Assembly (NCBI GenBank): GCA_002393575.1
Contig: DGSN01000036.1
Coordinates: 5,289 to 69,288 of the forward strand
DNA: 64,000 bases
Reading direction: 5' to 3'
From: Prevotellaceae bacterium UBA4361
GTDB taxonomy: Bacteria > Bacteroidota > Bacteroidia > Bacteroidales > Bacteroidaceae
Shown: in pieces, positions 45,795 to 54,906 of the stretch
Layout of the letters: each line of letters starts with the position of its first letter
How positions within the stretch are numbered: the first letter of the stretch is position 1
Notes under the pieces: generated by a model
Told to the model about the DNA's origin: nothing
Database searches by the model: none
Seen by the model: only the letters and a program-made list of their open reading frames with translations
Made by a program: the position numbers and the translations under genes

Positions 45795-45870
45795 CTCCTG
45801 AAGAAATCGGCAAAATCGGCATAATTTTTAAATTTTAGTACGTTTTGTCTGTTTCTTTAGGAGGCTTTTT
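45795..45870 (+). terminator. Likely terminator of valS
   Basis: CTCCTGAAGAAA (45795-45806) can pair with TTTCTTTAGGAG (45852-45863, one G-U pair), followed by GCTTTTT. The loop of about 45 bases is large. The 322-base gap up to the glycogen synthase gene is otherwise pyrimidine-rich, with the -7 element below. Confidence 0.5.
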
Positions 45871-45976
45871 GTCTTTTGTCCTTTTGTTCTTTTCGTTCTT
45901 TGTTCTTCATTTCTTGTCCTTTTTCCCTCGTTTTCATTTTATTGTGATTTTTTTTTCGTAACTTGAAAAAAATCTG

Positions 45977-45984
45977 TAACTTTG
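45977..45984 (+). promoter_or_regulatory. -7 element for the glycogen synthase gene
   Basis: TAACTTTG matches TAnnTTTG and lies 111 bases before the ATG, giving a long leader. A matching -33 is not obvious. Confidence 0.45.
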
Positions 45985-46095
45985 CAGTCGATTTTTAAGG
46001 TAGAAAGTTTTTTTCTCTCTTTTTGGAATTTTCGTTTGGCAAGCGGTGTGCTTGTGTGGCGGATTTTTCTCAATTATGTTTTTCATTGAACCGAT

Positions 46096-47757
46096 ATGGT
46101 AAAGAAACTTCTCTCACCCGATTACATATTTGAGTCTTCTTGGGAAGTATGTAATAAGGTAGGCGGCATATATACTGTTTTATCTACTCGTGCAAAGACG
46201 TTGCAGGATGCAATGCCTGACAGGGTTGTGTTTATTGGTCCTGACTTCTGGGCTGACGAGGTGAATCCTTTGTTCAAGGAGAGCAAGACGCTGCTGGCTT
46301 CGTGGCGCAAGGCTGCGAAGGCTGATGGGTTGAGCTTCCGTGTGGGTCGCTGGCGTATTCCTGGTGAGCCTATTGCTGTGCTGGTTGATTTCAATCCTTT
46401 TTTCCAGGTGAAGAATGAGATTTACAGCTGGGCTTGGGAGCACTTTGGTGTGGATTCGCTTCATGCTTATGGTGACTACGACGAGGCGAGTATGTTCTCT
46501 TGGGCTGCCGGTAAGGTGGTGGAGAGTTATTATAGGTTTTTTGGCTTGACGAAGGGCGACAATGTGGTTTACCAGGCGCATGAATGGATGACGTGCCTGG
46601 GTGCGCTGTATGTTCAGGAGGCTTGTCCTGCTGTGGGTACTATTTTCACGACGCATGCCACGAGTATTGGCCGCTCGATTGCTGGCAACAACAAGCCGCT
46701 TTATGACTGTCTGAGTTGCTATAATGGTGACCAGATGGCTTGTGAGCTGAACATGCAGTCGAAGCATTCGATTGAGAAGCAGACGGCTGCTCATGTTGAC
46801 TGTTTCACGACGGTGAGTGACATCACGGCTGCTGAATGTGCTCAGCTGCTGGAGCGTGAGCCTGACGTGGTGCTGATGAATGGTTTTGAGGATGATTTTG
46901 TTCCGAAGGCTGGCAAGCCTTTCGACTTGGCTCGGAAGAAGGCTCGTAAGTTGTTGCTGAACGTGGCGAACACGCTGATGGGTACGAACTTGAAGGATGA
47001 TACGCTGATTGTGAGTATTGGTGGTCGCTATGAATACAAGAACAAGGGCATTGACATGTTTGTGGATGCCATGAACCGCTTGCGCTCTGACTCTGGCTTG
47101 GAGAAGGAGGTGCTTGCGTTTGTGCTGGTGCCTGCCTGGGTGAAGGAGGCTCGTCCTGACTTGCAGCGCAAGTTGGCTGCGAAGGAGAAGGACAATCTGC
47201 CTTGTGGCGACCCTCGCATCACGCACAATCTGAATAATCAGGAGGAGGACCGTGTGCTGGGCCAGATGAACTGGCTGGGTATGCACAACCGGCTTGAGGA
47301 CAAGGTGAAGGTGGTGTTTGTGCCTTGCTATTTGGATGGCAAGGACGGTATTTTCAATCTTGGCTACTATGACTTGCTGGTGGGCATGGACTTGTGCATT
47401 TATCCTTCGTATTATGAGCCTTGGGGCTATACGCCACTGGAGAGTGTTGCTTTCCATGTGCCTTGTATCACGACTGACTTGGCTGGCTTCGGCCTGTGGG
47501 CTGACAAGGTGAAGGGTGGTCATAGCCGCTTGACTGATGGTGTGCATACGGCTCACCGTTCGGACTACAATTTTGATGATGCTGCGAATGAGATTCGCGA
47601 TGCTGTGATTGAGTTTGCTCGGATGGACAGGACGGCTGTTGAGCAGACTCGCCGGAACGCGGCTCTGCTGGCTGAGAAGGCGCTTTGGAAGCACTTCATC
47701 GCTTACTACAGGCAGGCTTACGATGTGGCTTTGCGTAAGGCGAAGGCAAGGAAGTAG
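46096..47757 (+). CDS. Glycogen synthase, GT3 (eukaryote-like) type
   Basis: A 553-residue glycosyltransferase beginning FESSWEVCNKVGGIYTVLSTRA, the GT3 nucleotide-sugar loop seen in yeast and animal glycogen synthases. Other features are QAHEWMTCLGALY, FTTHATSIGRSIAGN and, near the C-terminus, YPSYYEPWGYTPLESVAF with the family's acidic catalytic region. GT3 enzymes use UDP-glucose, unlike the ADP-glucose-using GT5 bacterial GlgA, so donor use may be UDP-glucose (inference). The regulatory phosphorylation tails of animal enzymes are absent. It lies before the phosphorylase gene. Confidence 0.9.
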   Translation: MVKKLLSPDYIFESSWEVCNKVGGIYTVLSTRAKTLQDAMPDRVVFIGPDFWADEVNPLFKESKTLLASWRKAAKADGLSFRVGRWRIPGEPIAVLVDFNPFFQVKNEIYSWAWEHFGVDSLHAYGDYDEASMFSWAAGKVVESYYRFFGLTKGDNVVYQAHEWMTCLGALYVQEACPAVGTIFTTHATSIGRSIAGNNKPLYDCLSCYNGDQMACELNMQSKHSIEKQTAAHVDCFTTVSDITAAECAQLLEREPDVVLMNGFEDDFVPKAGKPFDLARKKARKLLLNVANTLMGTNLKDDTLIVSIGGRYEYKNKGIDMFVDAMNRLRSDSGLEKEVLAFVLVPAWVKEARPDLQRKLAAKEKDNLPCGDPRITHNLNNQEEDRVLGQMNWLGMHNRLEDKVKVVFVPCYLDGKDGIFNLGYYDLLVGMDLCIYPSYYEPWGYTPLESVAFHVPCITTDLAGFGLWADKVKGGHSRLTDGVHTAHRSDYNFDDAANEIRDAVIEFARMDRTAVEQTRRNAALLAEKALWKHFIAYYRQAYDVALRKAKARK

Positions 47758-47852
47758 TGGGTGCTGCTGTGTGGTGTGATGCTTGATATATGTGTTTTTA
47801 TTTAATGTGTTTTTTTAGTAAGAAACTTTGGTATTAATTCAATACGTCAATT

Positions 47853-50417
47853 ATGAAAATTAAGGCAAGCAATGCTAATACTCCGAACTGGCGTGAGATT
47901 AGCGTGAGAAGTTACATTCCGGAGGCTCTCCAGCCGCTGGATGAGATTGCGCACAACATGTGGTGGTCGTGGAACAATGAGGCGGCTCACCTGTATCAGG
48001 ATCTTGACCCTGACCTTTGGAAGAAGGTGCAGCAGAACCCTGTATTGTTCCTTCAGAGGATGAACTACGAGAAACTTGAGGAACTGGCAAAGGATGCAAG
48101 CGTGGTGAAGCGCGTGAACAAGCTTTACAAGGAGTTCCGTGAATATATGGACGTGGAGCCTGACAAGACTCGTCCGTCGGTGGCTTATCTGTGCATGGAG
48201 TATGGTTTGAGCCACGTTCTGAAGATTTATTCGGGTGGTCTTGGCATTTTGGCTGGTGACTACGTGAAGGAGGCTTCTGACTCGAATGTTGACATGGTGG
48301 CTGTTGGCTTCCTGTATCGTTATGGCTATTTCACTCAGACGCTGTCGATGGATGGTCAGCAGGTGGCTAAGTATGAGGCTCAGAACTTTGGTGAGCTTCC
48401 TATCGAGCGCCAGTTGGATGAGAACGGTCTGCCATTGGTGGTTGATGTTCCTTATAACAACTACACGGTTCATGCTTACGTGTGGCGTGTGAATGTGGGT
48501 CGTGTGAAGCTTTATCTGCTTGACACTGACAATGAGATGAACAGTGAGTTCGACCGCTCTATCACTCACTCTCTCTATGGTGGCGACTGGGAGAACCGCA
48601 TCAAGCAGGAGATTCTGCTGGGTATTGGTGGTGTGCTGACGCTGCAGAAGCTGGGCATCAAGAAGGACATTTACCACTGCAACGAGGGTCATGCTGCGCT
48701 GTGCAATGTTCAGCGTCTGGTTGACTATGTGAAGAGTGGTCTTTCGTTCAATGAGGCTCTTGAGGTGGTTCGCACTTCTTCGCTCTACACGGTTCACACT
48801 CCTGTTCCTGCTGGTCACGACTACTTCGACGAGGCTCTCTTTGGCAAGTACATGGGTCAGTATCCTGCTCAGCTGGGCATCAGCTGGGATGAGTTCGTGG
48901 GCATGGGCCGCGTGAATCCTGAGGACCACAGCGAGCGTTTCTGCATGTCAACTTTCGCTTGCAACACGAGTTCGTGGGTGAACGGTGTGAGCTGGTTGCA
49001 CGGCAAGGTGTCGAAGGACATGTTCAACGGCATCTGGAAGGGTTACTTCCCTGAGGAGCTGGACAATGTGGGCTATGTGACGAATGGTGTTCACTTCCCA
49101 ACTTGGGCTGCTTCGGAGTGGAAGGCTCTCTACAACAAGAATTTTGATGCGAAATACTATAAGGACCAGTCGAATGCTCAGCTCTGGGAGGCTATCTACA
49201 ATGTGCCTGATGAGGAAATCTGGAAGACTCGCCAGGTGCTGAAGAACAAGCTGGTGGATTACATCAAGCGTGCGTTCCGTGAGGATTGGCTGAAGAACCA
49301 GGGCGACCCTTCTCGCATTGTTTCGATTCTTGAGAAAATCAATCCTAATGCGCTCATCATTGGTTTTGCGCGTCGTTTTGCTACATACAAGCGTGCTCAC
49401 TTGCTCTTCTCCGACTTGGACCGCCTGTCGAAGATTGTGAACAATCCTAACTATCCTGTTCAGTTCCTCTTCGCTGGTAAGGCTCATCCACACGATGGTG
49501 CTGGCCAGGGCTTGATTAAGAAGATTTACGAAATCAGCCGTCGTCCTGAGTTCTTGGGCAAGATTATCTTCCTTGAGAACTACGACATGAAGTTGGCTCG
49601 CCGCCTTGTGACGGGTGTGGACATCTGGATGAACACTCCAACTCGTCCGCTTGAGGCAAGTGGTACTTCTGGCGAGAAGGCTCTGATGAACGGCGTTGTG
49701 AACCTCTCCGTGCTTGATGGCTGGTGGCTTGAGGGCTATCGCGAGGGTGCTGGTTGGGCTCTCACCGAGAAGCGCACTTACCAGAACCAGGACCAGCAGG
49801 ACCAGCTGGATGCAGCTACGATTTATGGTCTGCTTGAGAATGAAATCCTTCCTCTCTACTATGCTCGCAATGCCAAGGGCTACAGCGAAGGCTGGATTCG
49901 CACGGTGAAAAACTCGATTGCTCAGGTGGCTCCTCACTACACGATGAAGCGTCAGCTGGATGACTACTATTCGAAGTTCTACACTCCGCTTGCTGAGCGT
50001 GCTAAGATTCTCTTTGCTGACAACTACAAGAAGGCAAAGGACATCGCTCTCTGGAAGGAGCAGGTGGCAGAACGCTGGGACAGCATCAACATCGTGGGTG
50101 TGAAGAAGGACGTTGTGGAAGATGGTATCTTCGAGAGCGGCAAGCACTACAACATTCAGTATGTGGTTGACGAACAGGGTCTTGACGACGTGGTTGGCAT
50201 GGAGCTTGTTGTGACTCACACGGACGAGGAAGGCAAGACGCATGTCACTGGCAAGTATCCTCTGAAGGTGGTGAAGCGCGAAGGCAACAACTTCACTTTC
50301 GAAGGCACTGTTGCTCTTCCTAATGCTGGTTCGTTCAAGCTTGCTTACCGCATGTTCCCTAAGAATGCTGACCTGCCTCACCGCCAGGACTTCTGCTATG
50401 TGAAGTGGGTATATTAA
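47853..50417 (+). CDS. glgP: Glycogen/alpha-glucan phosphorylase
   Basis: An 854-residue GT35 enzyme that releases glucose 1-phosphate from alpha-glucans. The N-terminal ~100 residues match the DUF3417 domain (LQPLDEIAHNMWWSWNNEA). The catalytic core has CMEYGLSHVLKIYSGGLGIL, TVHTPVPAGHDYF and the pyridoxal-phosphate lysine region EASGTSGEKALMNGVVNLS-VLDGWWLE. This short, archaeal/bacterial-type phosphorylase is typical of Bacteroidetes. It follows the glycogen synthase gene by 95 bases, so synthesis and breakdown are probably coregulated. It ends at a strong terminator. Confidence 0.95.
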   Translation: MKIKASNANTPNWREISVRSYIPEALQPLDEIAHNMWWSWNNEAAHLYQDLDPDLWKKVQQNPVLFLQRMNYEKLEELAKDASVVKRVNKLYKEFREYMDVEPDKTRPSVAYLCMEYGLSHVLKIYSGGLGILAGDYVKEASDSNVDMVAVGFLYRYGYFTQTLSMDGQQVAKYEAQNFGELPIERQLDENGLPLVVDVPYNNYTVHAYVWRVNVGRVKLYLLDTDNEMNSEFDRSITHSLYGGDWENRIKQEILLGIGGVLTLQKLGIKKDIYHCNEGHAALCNVQRLVDYVKSGLSFNEALEVVRTSSLYTVHTPVPAGHDYFDEALFGKYMGQYPAQLGISWDEFVGMGRVNPEDHSERFCMSTFACNTSSWVNGVSWLHGKVSKDMFNGIWKGYFPEELDNVGYVTNGVHFPTWAASEWKALYNKNFDAKYYKDQSNAQLWEAIYNVPDEEIWKTRQVLKNKLVDYIKRAFREDWLKNQGDPSRIVSILEKINPNALIIGFARRFATYKRAHLLFSDLDRLSKIVNNPNYPVQFLFAGKAHPHDGAGQGLIKKIYEISRRPEFLGKIIFLENYDMKLARRLVTGVDIWMNTPTRPLEASGTSGEKALMNGVVNLSVLDGWWLEGYREGAGWALTEKRTYQNQDQQDQLDAATIYGLLENEILPLYYARNAKGYSEGWIRTVKNSIAQVAPHYTMKRQLDDYYSKFYTPLAERAKILFADNYKKAKDIALWKEQVAERWDSINIVGVKKDVVEDGIFESGKHYNIQYVVDEQGLDDVVGMELVVTHTDEEGKTHVTGKYPLKVVKREGNNFTFEGTVALPNAGSFKLAYRMFPKNADLPHRQDFCYVKWVY

Positions 50418-50448
50418 TGAAATAAGAGACTTTCATAAAAACTGACGA

Positions 50449-50484
50449 GGCTACGATGTCTGTGAAAGATGTCGTGGCCTTTTT
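50449..50484 (+). terminator. Rho-independent terminator of glgP
   Basis: GGCTACGATGTC (50449-50460) pairs with GATGTCGTGGCC (50468-50479) around TGTGAAA, with three G-U pairs, followed by TTTTT. Confidence 0.85.
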
Positions 50485-50532
50485 CTTTGTGTTGTGTGGA
50501 GTGGTTTTGTGAAAAATATGCCTCCAAACTGC

Positions 50533-50561
50533 TTGAATATCAGATAATAGTGTTATCTTTG
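50533..50561 (+). promoter_or_regulatory. Promoter of the zinc-ribbon membrane protein gene
   Basis: TTG (50533-50535) and TATCTTTG (50554-50561) with an 18-bp spacer; the -7 box is 72 bases before the ATG. Confidence 0.55.
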
Positions 50562-50633
50562 CATCAAGATGTGATTTGTGGGCAGGGGATTGGTGTGAAA
50601 ATGATGCTGCCCTTGCTGTCTGTTTGAACTGGC

Positions 50634-51788
50634 ATGAAACGCTTTGTAACCTACATATTGTCTTTTCTGCTGACTTCGGTTTTCTTTTCTTGTGGGAAGA
50701 AGACGGAGGTGGTGCCATTCACGGCGGATGCTGACTCGCTGGTGGAAGCCAAGCGACAGGAGATGATTCAGTTTCAGGAGAAGAACGAGAAACTGACTAC
50801 GGAACTTTCGCGCGAGGATTCCATCTTGTCGCGTTTCGAAGCGAGTTCATCGGCGCAAGCCACCCAAACGGCTGAGGAGAGTGGTGACACGCTCATGCGA
50901 CTTTCACCGCAGCAGGTGGACAGTCTGGTGTTCCGACTGACGCATCACTATGGTCCTAATTTCAACTTCGAAGTGAAGGAGGACAGTCTGGTGCTGGTGC
51001 CACGCGAAGGGGACTTGATTCAGGACACGTGCGTTGTGAGGAACGGTGACTTGCTGGTGGTGGCTGAGGTGAAGCGCATCGTGGCTGCCGACTCTACGCA
51101 GGAGGACACGTTTCTCATCAAGGTGGCTCACAACCAGCTGACGATGGGTTGGGTGGAGGAGAAGGAACTGCTCCGCAATGTGGTGCCCGACGACCCGATT
51201 TCGCAAATCATCGACTTCCTCACGGGTAGCAGGGCTATCTGGATGAGTGCGTTGCTGGGCTTTGGCTTGCTGGGCTTTTTCTTCCATAGGATGCGGAAAC
51301 AGCAGATGGGTATTGTGAGTCTGAGCGAGATGGATTCGTTCTATCCGCATCTGCTCATTATCCTTGTGGGTTGTGTTGCCATGCTCTATGCCAGTGTTCA
51401 GAATTTTGTTCCTGAGTTTTGGCAGGAGTTCTACTATCATCCCACGATGAACCCTCTGCTCCTTCCTCCCGTGATGGCGGTGCTGGTGACGCTGGTGTGG
51501 CTCACGCTGATAGTGCTCGTGGCTGTTGTCATCGAGGTGTATAACAATCTTTATTCGTTCCGCGGCATCATCTATTTGCTGGAGATAGCTGGCTTGTGCA
51601 TGGTGGTCTATCTGCTGATTTCGTGGACTACTTTCATCTACATTGGCTACGTGCTGCTGCTACTGTTGATTGTGTTGATGGTTTTCATTTATTTCAGGTT
51701 CGTTCGTTGTTCTCTGGTTTGTGGACAATGTGGCAGGAAAATGAAGGCAAAGGGCATTTGCAAGCATTGTGGTGCACTCAATGAGTGA
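50634..51788 (+). CDS. Membrane lipoprotein with C-terminal zinc ribbon
   Basis: A 384-residue protein of unrecognised family. It starts with a lipoprotein-like signal (LLTSVFFSC, Cys at 20), followed by a coiled-coil-like charged stretch (about 28-60) and a beta-rich SH3-like region (about 100-175: CVVRNGDLLVVAEVKRI, MGWVEEKELL). Five hydrophobic segments come next (about 203-220, 235-255, 277-302, 314-330 and 334-352). The protein ends in a small zinc ribbon with CGQCG and CKHCG. An exported lipoprotein head and a zinc ribbon at the cytoplasmic side in one protein is unusual. The function is unknown; a redox, sensing or cell-wall role cannot be decided. Confidence 0.7.
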   Translation: MKRFVTYILSFLLTSVFFSCGKKTEVVPFTADADSLVEAKRQEMIQFQEKNEKLTTELSREDSILSRFEASSSAQATQTAEESGDTLMRLSPQQVDSLVFRLTHHYGPNFNFEVKEDSLVLVPREGDLIQDTCVVRNGDLLVVAEVKRIVAADSTQEDTFLIKVAHNQLTMGWVEEKELLRNVVPDDPISQIIDFLTGSRAIWMSALLGFGLLGFFFHRMRKQQMGIVSLSEMDSFYPHLLIILVGCVAMLYASVQNFVPEFWQEFYYHPTMNPLLLPPVMAVLVTLVWLTLIVLVAVVIEVYNNLYSFRGIIYLLEIAGLCMVVYLLISWTTFIYIGYVLLLLLIVLMVFIYFRFVRCSLVCGQCGRKMKAKGICKHCGALNE

Positions 51789-51850
51789 CAGATTTATGCT
51801 TTTTCCACAATAAATATGACAAGTTCAATTCTTTTGTCCGAAATATTTTG

Positions 51851-51858
51851 TAATTTTG
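51851..51858 (+). promoter_or_regulatory. -7 element for ilvE
   Basis: TAATTTTG matches TAnnTTTG, 60 bases before the ilvE ATG. A TTTG at 51833-51836 lies at a non-ideal 14-bp spacing. Confidence 0.45.
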
Positions 51859-51918
51859 CAATGTAATAGGGCAGATATTTGTCTCGTATAAAAATATAAA
51901 CTCAAAATAATTATCGAT

Positions 51919-52938
51919 ATGTCAGAACAAATGGACTGGTCGAGTCTTGGCTTCGGATATCACAAGACCGACTACAATGTGCGTTGCTATTTTCGCGACG
52001 GCAAATGGGGTGAGATAGAGACTTGCAGTGAGGAGACGATTCCTCTGCACATGGCTGCAACTTGTTTGCACTACGGACAGGAGGCTTTCGAGGGTTTGAA
52101 GGCTTATCGTTGTCCTGATGGCAAGGTGCGCGTGTTCCGCATGGACGAGAATGCTGCTCGCTTGCAATCCACGTGCCGTGGCATTCTGATGCCAGAGGTG
52201 CCAACCGAGCTTTTCGAAGAAATGGTGAAGAAGGTGGTTCGCCTGAACGAACGCTTCATTCCTCCATACGAGACGGGAGCCACGCTCTATGTGCGTCCTT
52301 TGCTCATCGGTACCAGTGCGCAGGTGGGAGTGCATCCAGCCAGTGAATATCTGTTCCTGATGTTCGTTACTCCTGTGGGTCCTTACTTCAAGGGTGGTTT
52401 TGCTTCGAATCCTTATGTGATTATTCGTGAACACGACCGCTCAGCTCCGCTTGGAACAGGTATCTACAAGGTCGGTGGCAACTATGCGGCTTCTCTCCTT
52501 GCCAACAAGAAGGCTCACGACTTGGGCTACGCTTGTGAATTCTACCTCGACGCCAAGGAGAAGAAATACATGGACGAATGTGGTGCTGCCAATTTCTTCG
52601 GCATCAAGAACAACACATACGTCACTCCGCTTTCCACTTCCATCCTTCCTTCCATCACGAACAAGAGCCTCATGCAGTTGGCTGAGGACTTTGGCTTGAA
52701 GGTGGAGCGTCGCCAGATTCCAGAAGAGGAATTGGAAACTTTCGAAGAAGCTGGTGCTTGCGGCACAGCTGCTGTGATTTCGCCAATCTCTTATATCGAT
52801 GACTTGGAGACTGGTAAACGCTACGACTTTGGTGAGAAACCTGGTCCTATCTCTGAGAAACTCTACACACATCTCCGCAACATCCAGTATGGCATCGATG
52901 AGGATGTTCACGGATGGACCACGGTGGTGATTGAATAA
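51919..52938 (+). CDS. ilvE: Branched-chain-amino-acid aminotransferase
   Basis: A 339-residue fold-type IV aminotransferase of the longer, eukaryote-like group. Motifs are LHYGQEAFEGLKAYRCPDGK, LYVRPLLIGT, GIYKVGGNYAASL (pyridoxal-phosphate lysine in YKVGGNY) and GAANFFGI. It interconverts Val/Leu/Ile with their 2-keto acids, the last step of their synthesis. The stop codon is directly followed by the trmB ATG with no spacer, so the two are certainly coupled. Confidence 0.95.
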   Translation: MSEQMDWSSLGFGYHKTDYNVRCYFRDGKWGEIETCSEETIPLHMAATCLHYGQEAFEGLKAYRCPDGKVRVFRMDENAARLQSTCRGILMPEVPTELFEEMVKKVVRLNERFIPPYETGATLYVRPLLIGTSAQVGVHPASEYLFLMFVTPVGPYFKGGFASNPYVIIREHDRSAPLGTGIYKVGGNYAASLLANKKAHDLGYACEFYLDAKEKKYMDECGAANFFGIKNNTYVTPLSTSILPSITNKSLMQLAEDFGLKVERRQIPEEELETFEEAGACGTAAVISPISYIDDLETGKRYDFGEKPGPISEKLYTHLRNIQYGIDEDVHGWTTVVIE

Positions 52939-53721
52939 ATGGGAAAAGGAAAACTGGCAAAATTCGCCGACATGGCGCAGAACCCTCTTGTTGTGGAATG
53001 TCCTTTTTGGAAACTCCAGCAAGAGGGCTTGGCTTTGAAAGGACATTGGCACGAGGATTTCTTCCGCAACGACCATCCCATCGTGTTGGAATTGGGCTGC
53101 GGACGAGGCGAATACACTGTTGGACTGGCACGTCGTTTCCCCGACAAGAACTTCATCGGAGTGGATATCAAAGGCTCTCGCATGTGGCATGGAGCGCAAA
53201 CTGCTGTGGCTGAAGGGCTGACGAACGTGGGTTTCCTTCGCACCAACATTGAGTTTATCCATGAAATGTTCGATGCCGACGAAGTGTCGGAAATATGGCT
53301 CACGTTCTCCGACCCGCAGATGAAGAAAGCCACCAAACGCCTCACTTCCACTTTCTTCATGGAACGCTATCGTCATTTCTTGCTCGACGATGGCATCATC
53401 CACGTGAAGACCGATTCGCCTTTCATGTTCACCTACACGAAGTTGATGGTAGAGAAAAATCAACTTCCCTTGGAGGCTTACACAGAGGATTTGTACAAGC
53501 TTTCTGCTGGGTCGAACTCTTGTGGCGAACTTCCTGTTTTTCTGACAGAAATACAAACTTACTACGAGCAGATGTGGATGGAGCAGGGCTTGACCATCAA
53601 GTACCTTCGTTTCCGTCTGCCGCATGGTGCCATCCTCGAAGAGCCCGATGTGGAAATCCCTGTCGATGGCTACCGTTCTTATCAACACGAAGTGCGCTCC
53701 ACTAAGAAGACTGGCAAGTGA
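52939..53721 (+). CDS. trmB: tRNA (guanine-N7)-methyltransferase
   Basis: A 260-residue class I methyltransferase with the AdoMet site VLELGCGRGEYTVGLA, the substrate segment GVDIKGSRMWHGA, the TrmB signature WLTFSDPQMKKATKRL and IHVKTDSPFMF. It makes m7G46 in tRNA. The start is contiguous with the ilvE stop. The N-terminal ~40 residues are typical of the Bacteroidetes form. Confidence 0.94.
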   Translation: MGKGKLAKFADMAQNPLVVECPFWKLQQEGLALKGHWHEDFFRNDHPIVLELGCGRGEYTVGLARRFPDKNFIGVDIKGSRMWHGAQTAVAEGLTNVGFLRTNIEFIHEMFDADEVSEIWLTFSDPQMKKATKRLTSTFFMERYRHFLLDDGIIHVKTDSPFMFTYTKLMVEKNQLPLEAYTEDLYKLSAGSNSCGELPVFLTEIQTYYEQMWMEQGLTIKYLRFRLPHGAILEEPDVEIPVDGYRSYQHEVRSTKKTGK

Positions 53722-53784
53722 AGCGCAGACATTGTTTTTCTCCTAACGAACTCATGTTCACTGATTTAAAAACTACACACTTGC

Positions 53785-54882
53785 ATGACCATATATCCTA
53801 ATTTGATAAAGGAAGCGCTGATGACCGTGCGCTATCCTGGCAACGGAAAGAATCTGATTGAGAACGAGATGCTGGAGGACGACCTTCGCATTGACGGCAT
53901 GAAAGTTTCCTTCTCACTGATTTTCCCCAAAGCAACCGACCCGTTCAAGAAGTCGATGCTGAAAGCCGCTGAAACTGCCATTCACACCTACGTCAGTCCC
54001 GATGTGGAAGTGACTATCAATTCGAAGGCAATGACAGAACTTCCACCTGAACCCGACAAGCTGCTGCCTGGAGTGAAGAACATCATCGCCGTTTCGAGCG
54101 GAAAGGGTGGAGTAGGCAAGAGCACCGTCACTGCCAACCTTGCCATTGCCCTTGCCAAATTGGGCTACCGAGTGGGATTGCTCGACACCGACATCTTTGG
54201 CCCTTCCATGCCTAAGATGTTCCAATTGGAAGATGCACGTCCTTACGCCCAAAACGTGAATGGCAGGGATTTGATTATTCCAATCGAAAAATACGGAGTG
54301 AAACTCCTTTCCATCGGTTTCTTCGTTGACCCAAGCCAAGCCACACTTTGGCGCGGAGGTATGGCATCGAATGCACTGAAGCAACTCATTGGCGAAGCCC
54401 TCTGGGGCGACCTCGACTATTTCATTCTCGACACGCCTCCTGGCACAAGCGACATCCATCTTACACTCCTTCAGACACTTGGCATCACGGGTGCTGTCAT
54501 CGTTTCCACTCCGCAGGAAGTGGCACTTGCCGACGCACGGAAGGGAGTGAACATGTATATGAACGACAAGGTGAACGTACCTATCCTCGGACTGGTGGAA
54601 AACATGGCATGGTTCACCCCTTCGGCACATCCAGATGAGAAATACTACATCTTCGGGCATGAAGGTGCGAAACGCTTAGCCGAAGAACTGAAAGTTCCAC
54701 TCTTGGCACAGATTCCACTCGTGCAGAGCATCTGTCAGTCGGGCGACAACGGCACTCCTTCTGTTCTCGACCCATCCACTCCCGACGGCATGGCGTACAT
54801 GTCGCTTGCTGCCAAATTGGTGACGCAGGTGGATAAGCGCAACATGGAATTGCCTAAGACCAGCCGCGTAGAGGTTCACTAA
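53785..54882 (+). CDS. Mrp/NBP35 family Fe-S cluster carrier ATPase
   Basis: A 365-residue protein with an N-terminal MIP18/DUF59 domain (about 1-85) and a ParA/MinD-type ATPase with the deviant Walker A GKGGVGKST. The DTPPGTSDIHLT switch segment and the NMAWFTPSAHPDEKYYIFGHEGA loop follow. The C-terminal CxxC pair that binds the cluster in E. coli Mrp/ApbC is missing from that loop, as in many Bacteroidetes copies. It probably loads or carries Fe-S clusters in the cytosol. It lies 63 bases after trmB. Confidence 0.9.
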   Translation: MTIYPNLIKEALMTVRYPGNGKNLIENEMLEDDLRIDGMKVSFSLIFPKATDPFKKSMLKAAETAIHTYVSPDVEVTINSKAMTELPPEPDKLLPGVKNIIAVSSGKGGVGKSTVTANLAIALAKLGYRVGLLDTDIFGPSMPKMFQLEDARPYAQNVNGRDLIIPIEKYGVKLLSIGFFVDPSQATLWRGGMASNALKQLIGEALWGDLDYFILDTPPGTSDIHLTLLQTLGITGAVIVSTPQEVALADARKGVNMYMNDKVNVPILGLVENMAWFTPSAHPDEKYYIFGHEGAKRLAEELKVPLLAQIPLVQSICQSGDNGTPSVLDPSTPDGMAYMSLAAKLVTQVDKRNMELPKTSRVEVH

Positions 54883-54906
54883 TTGCTTTTCTCACTCAAC
54901 TCACGT

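Noticed and set aside
46180..47694. 504-codon open frame opposite the glycogen synthase gene
   Set aside because: Its translation is low-complexity and matches no family, whereas the + strand frame is a complete GT3 enzyme.
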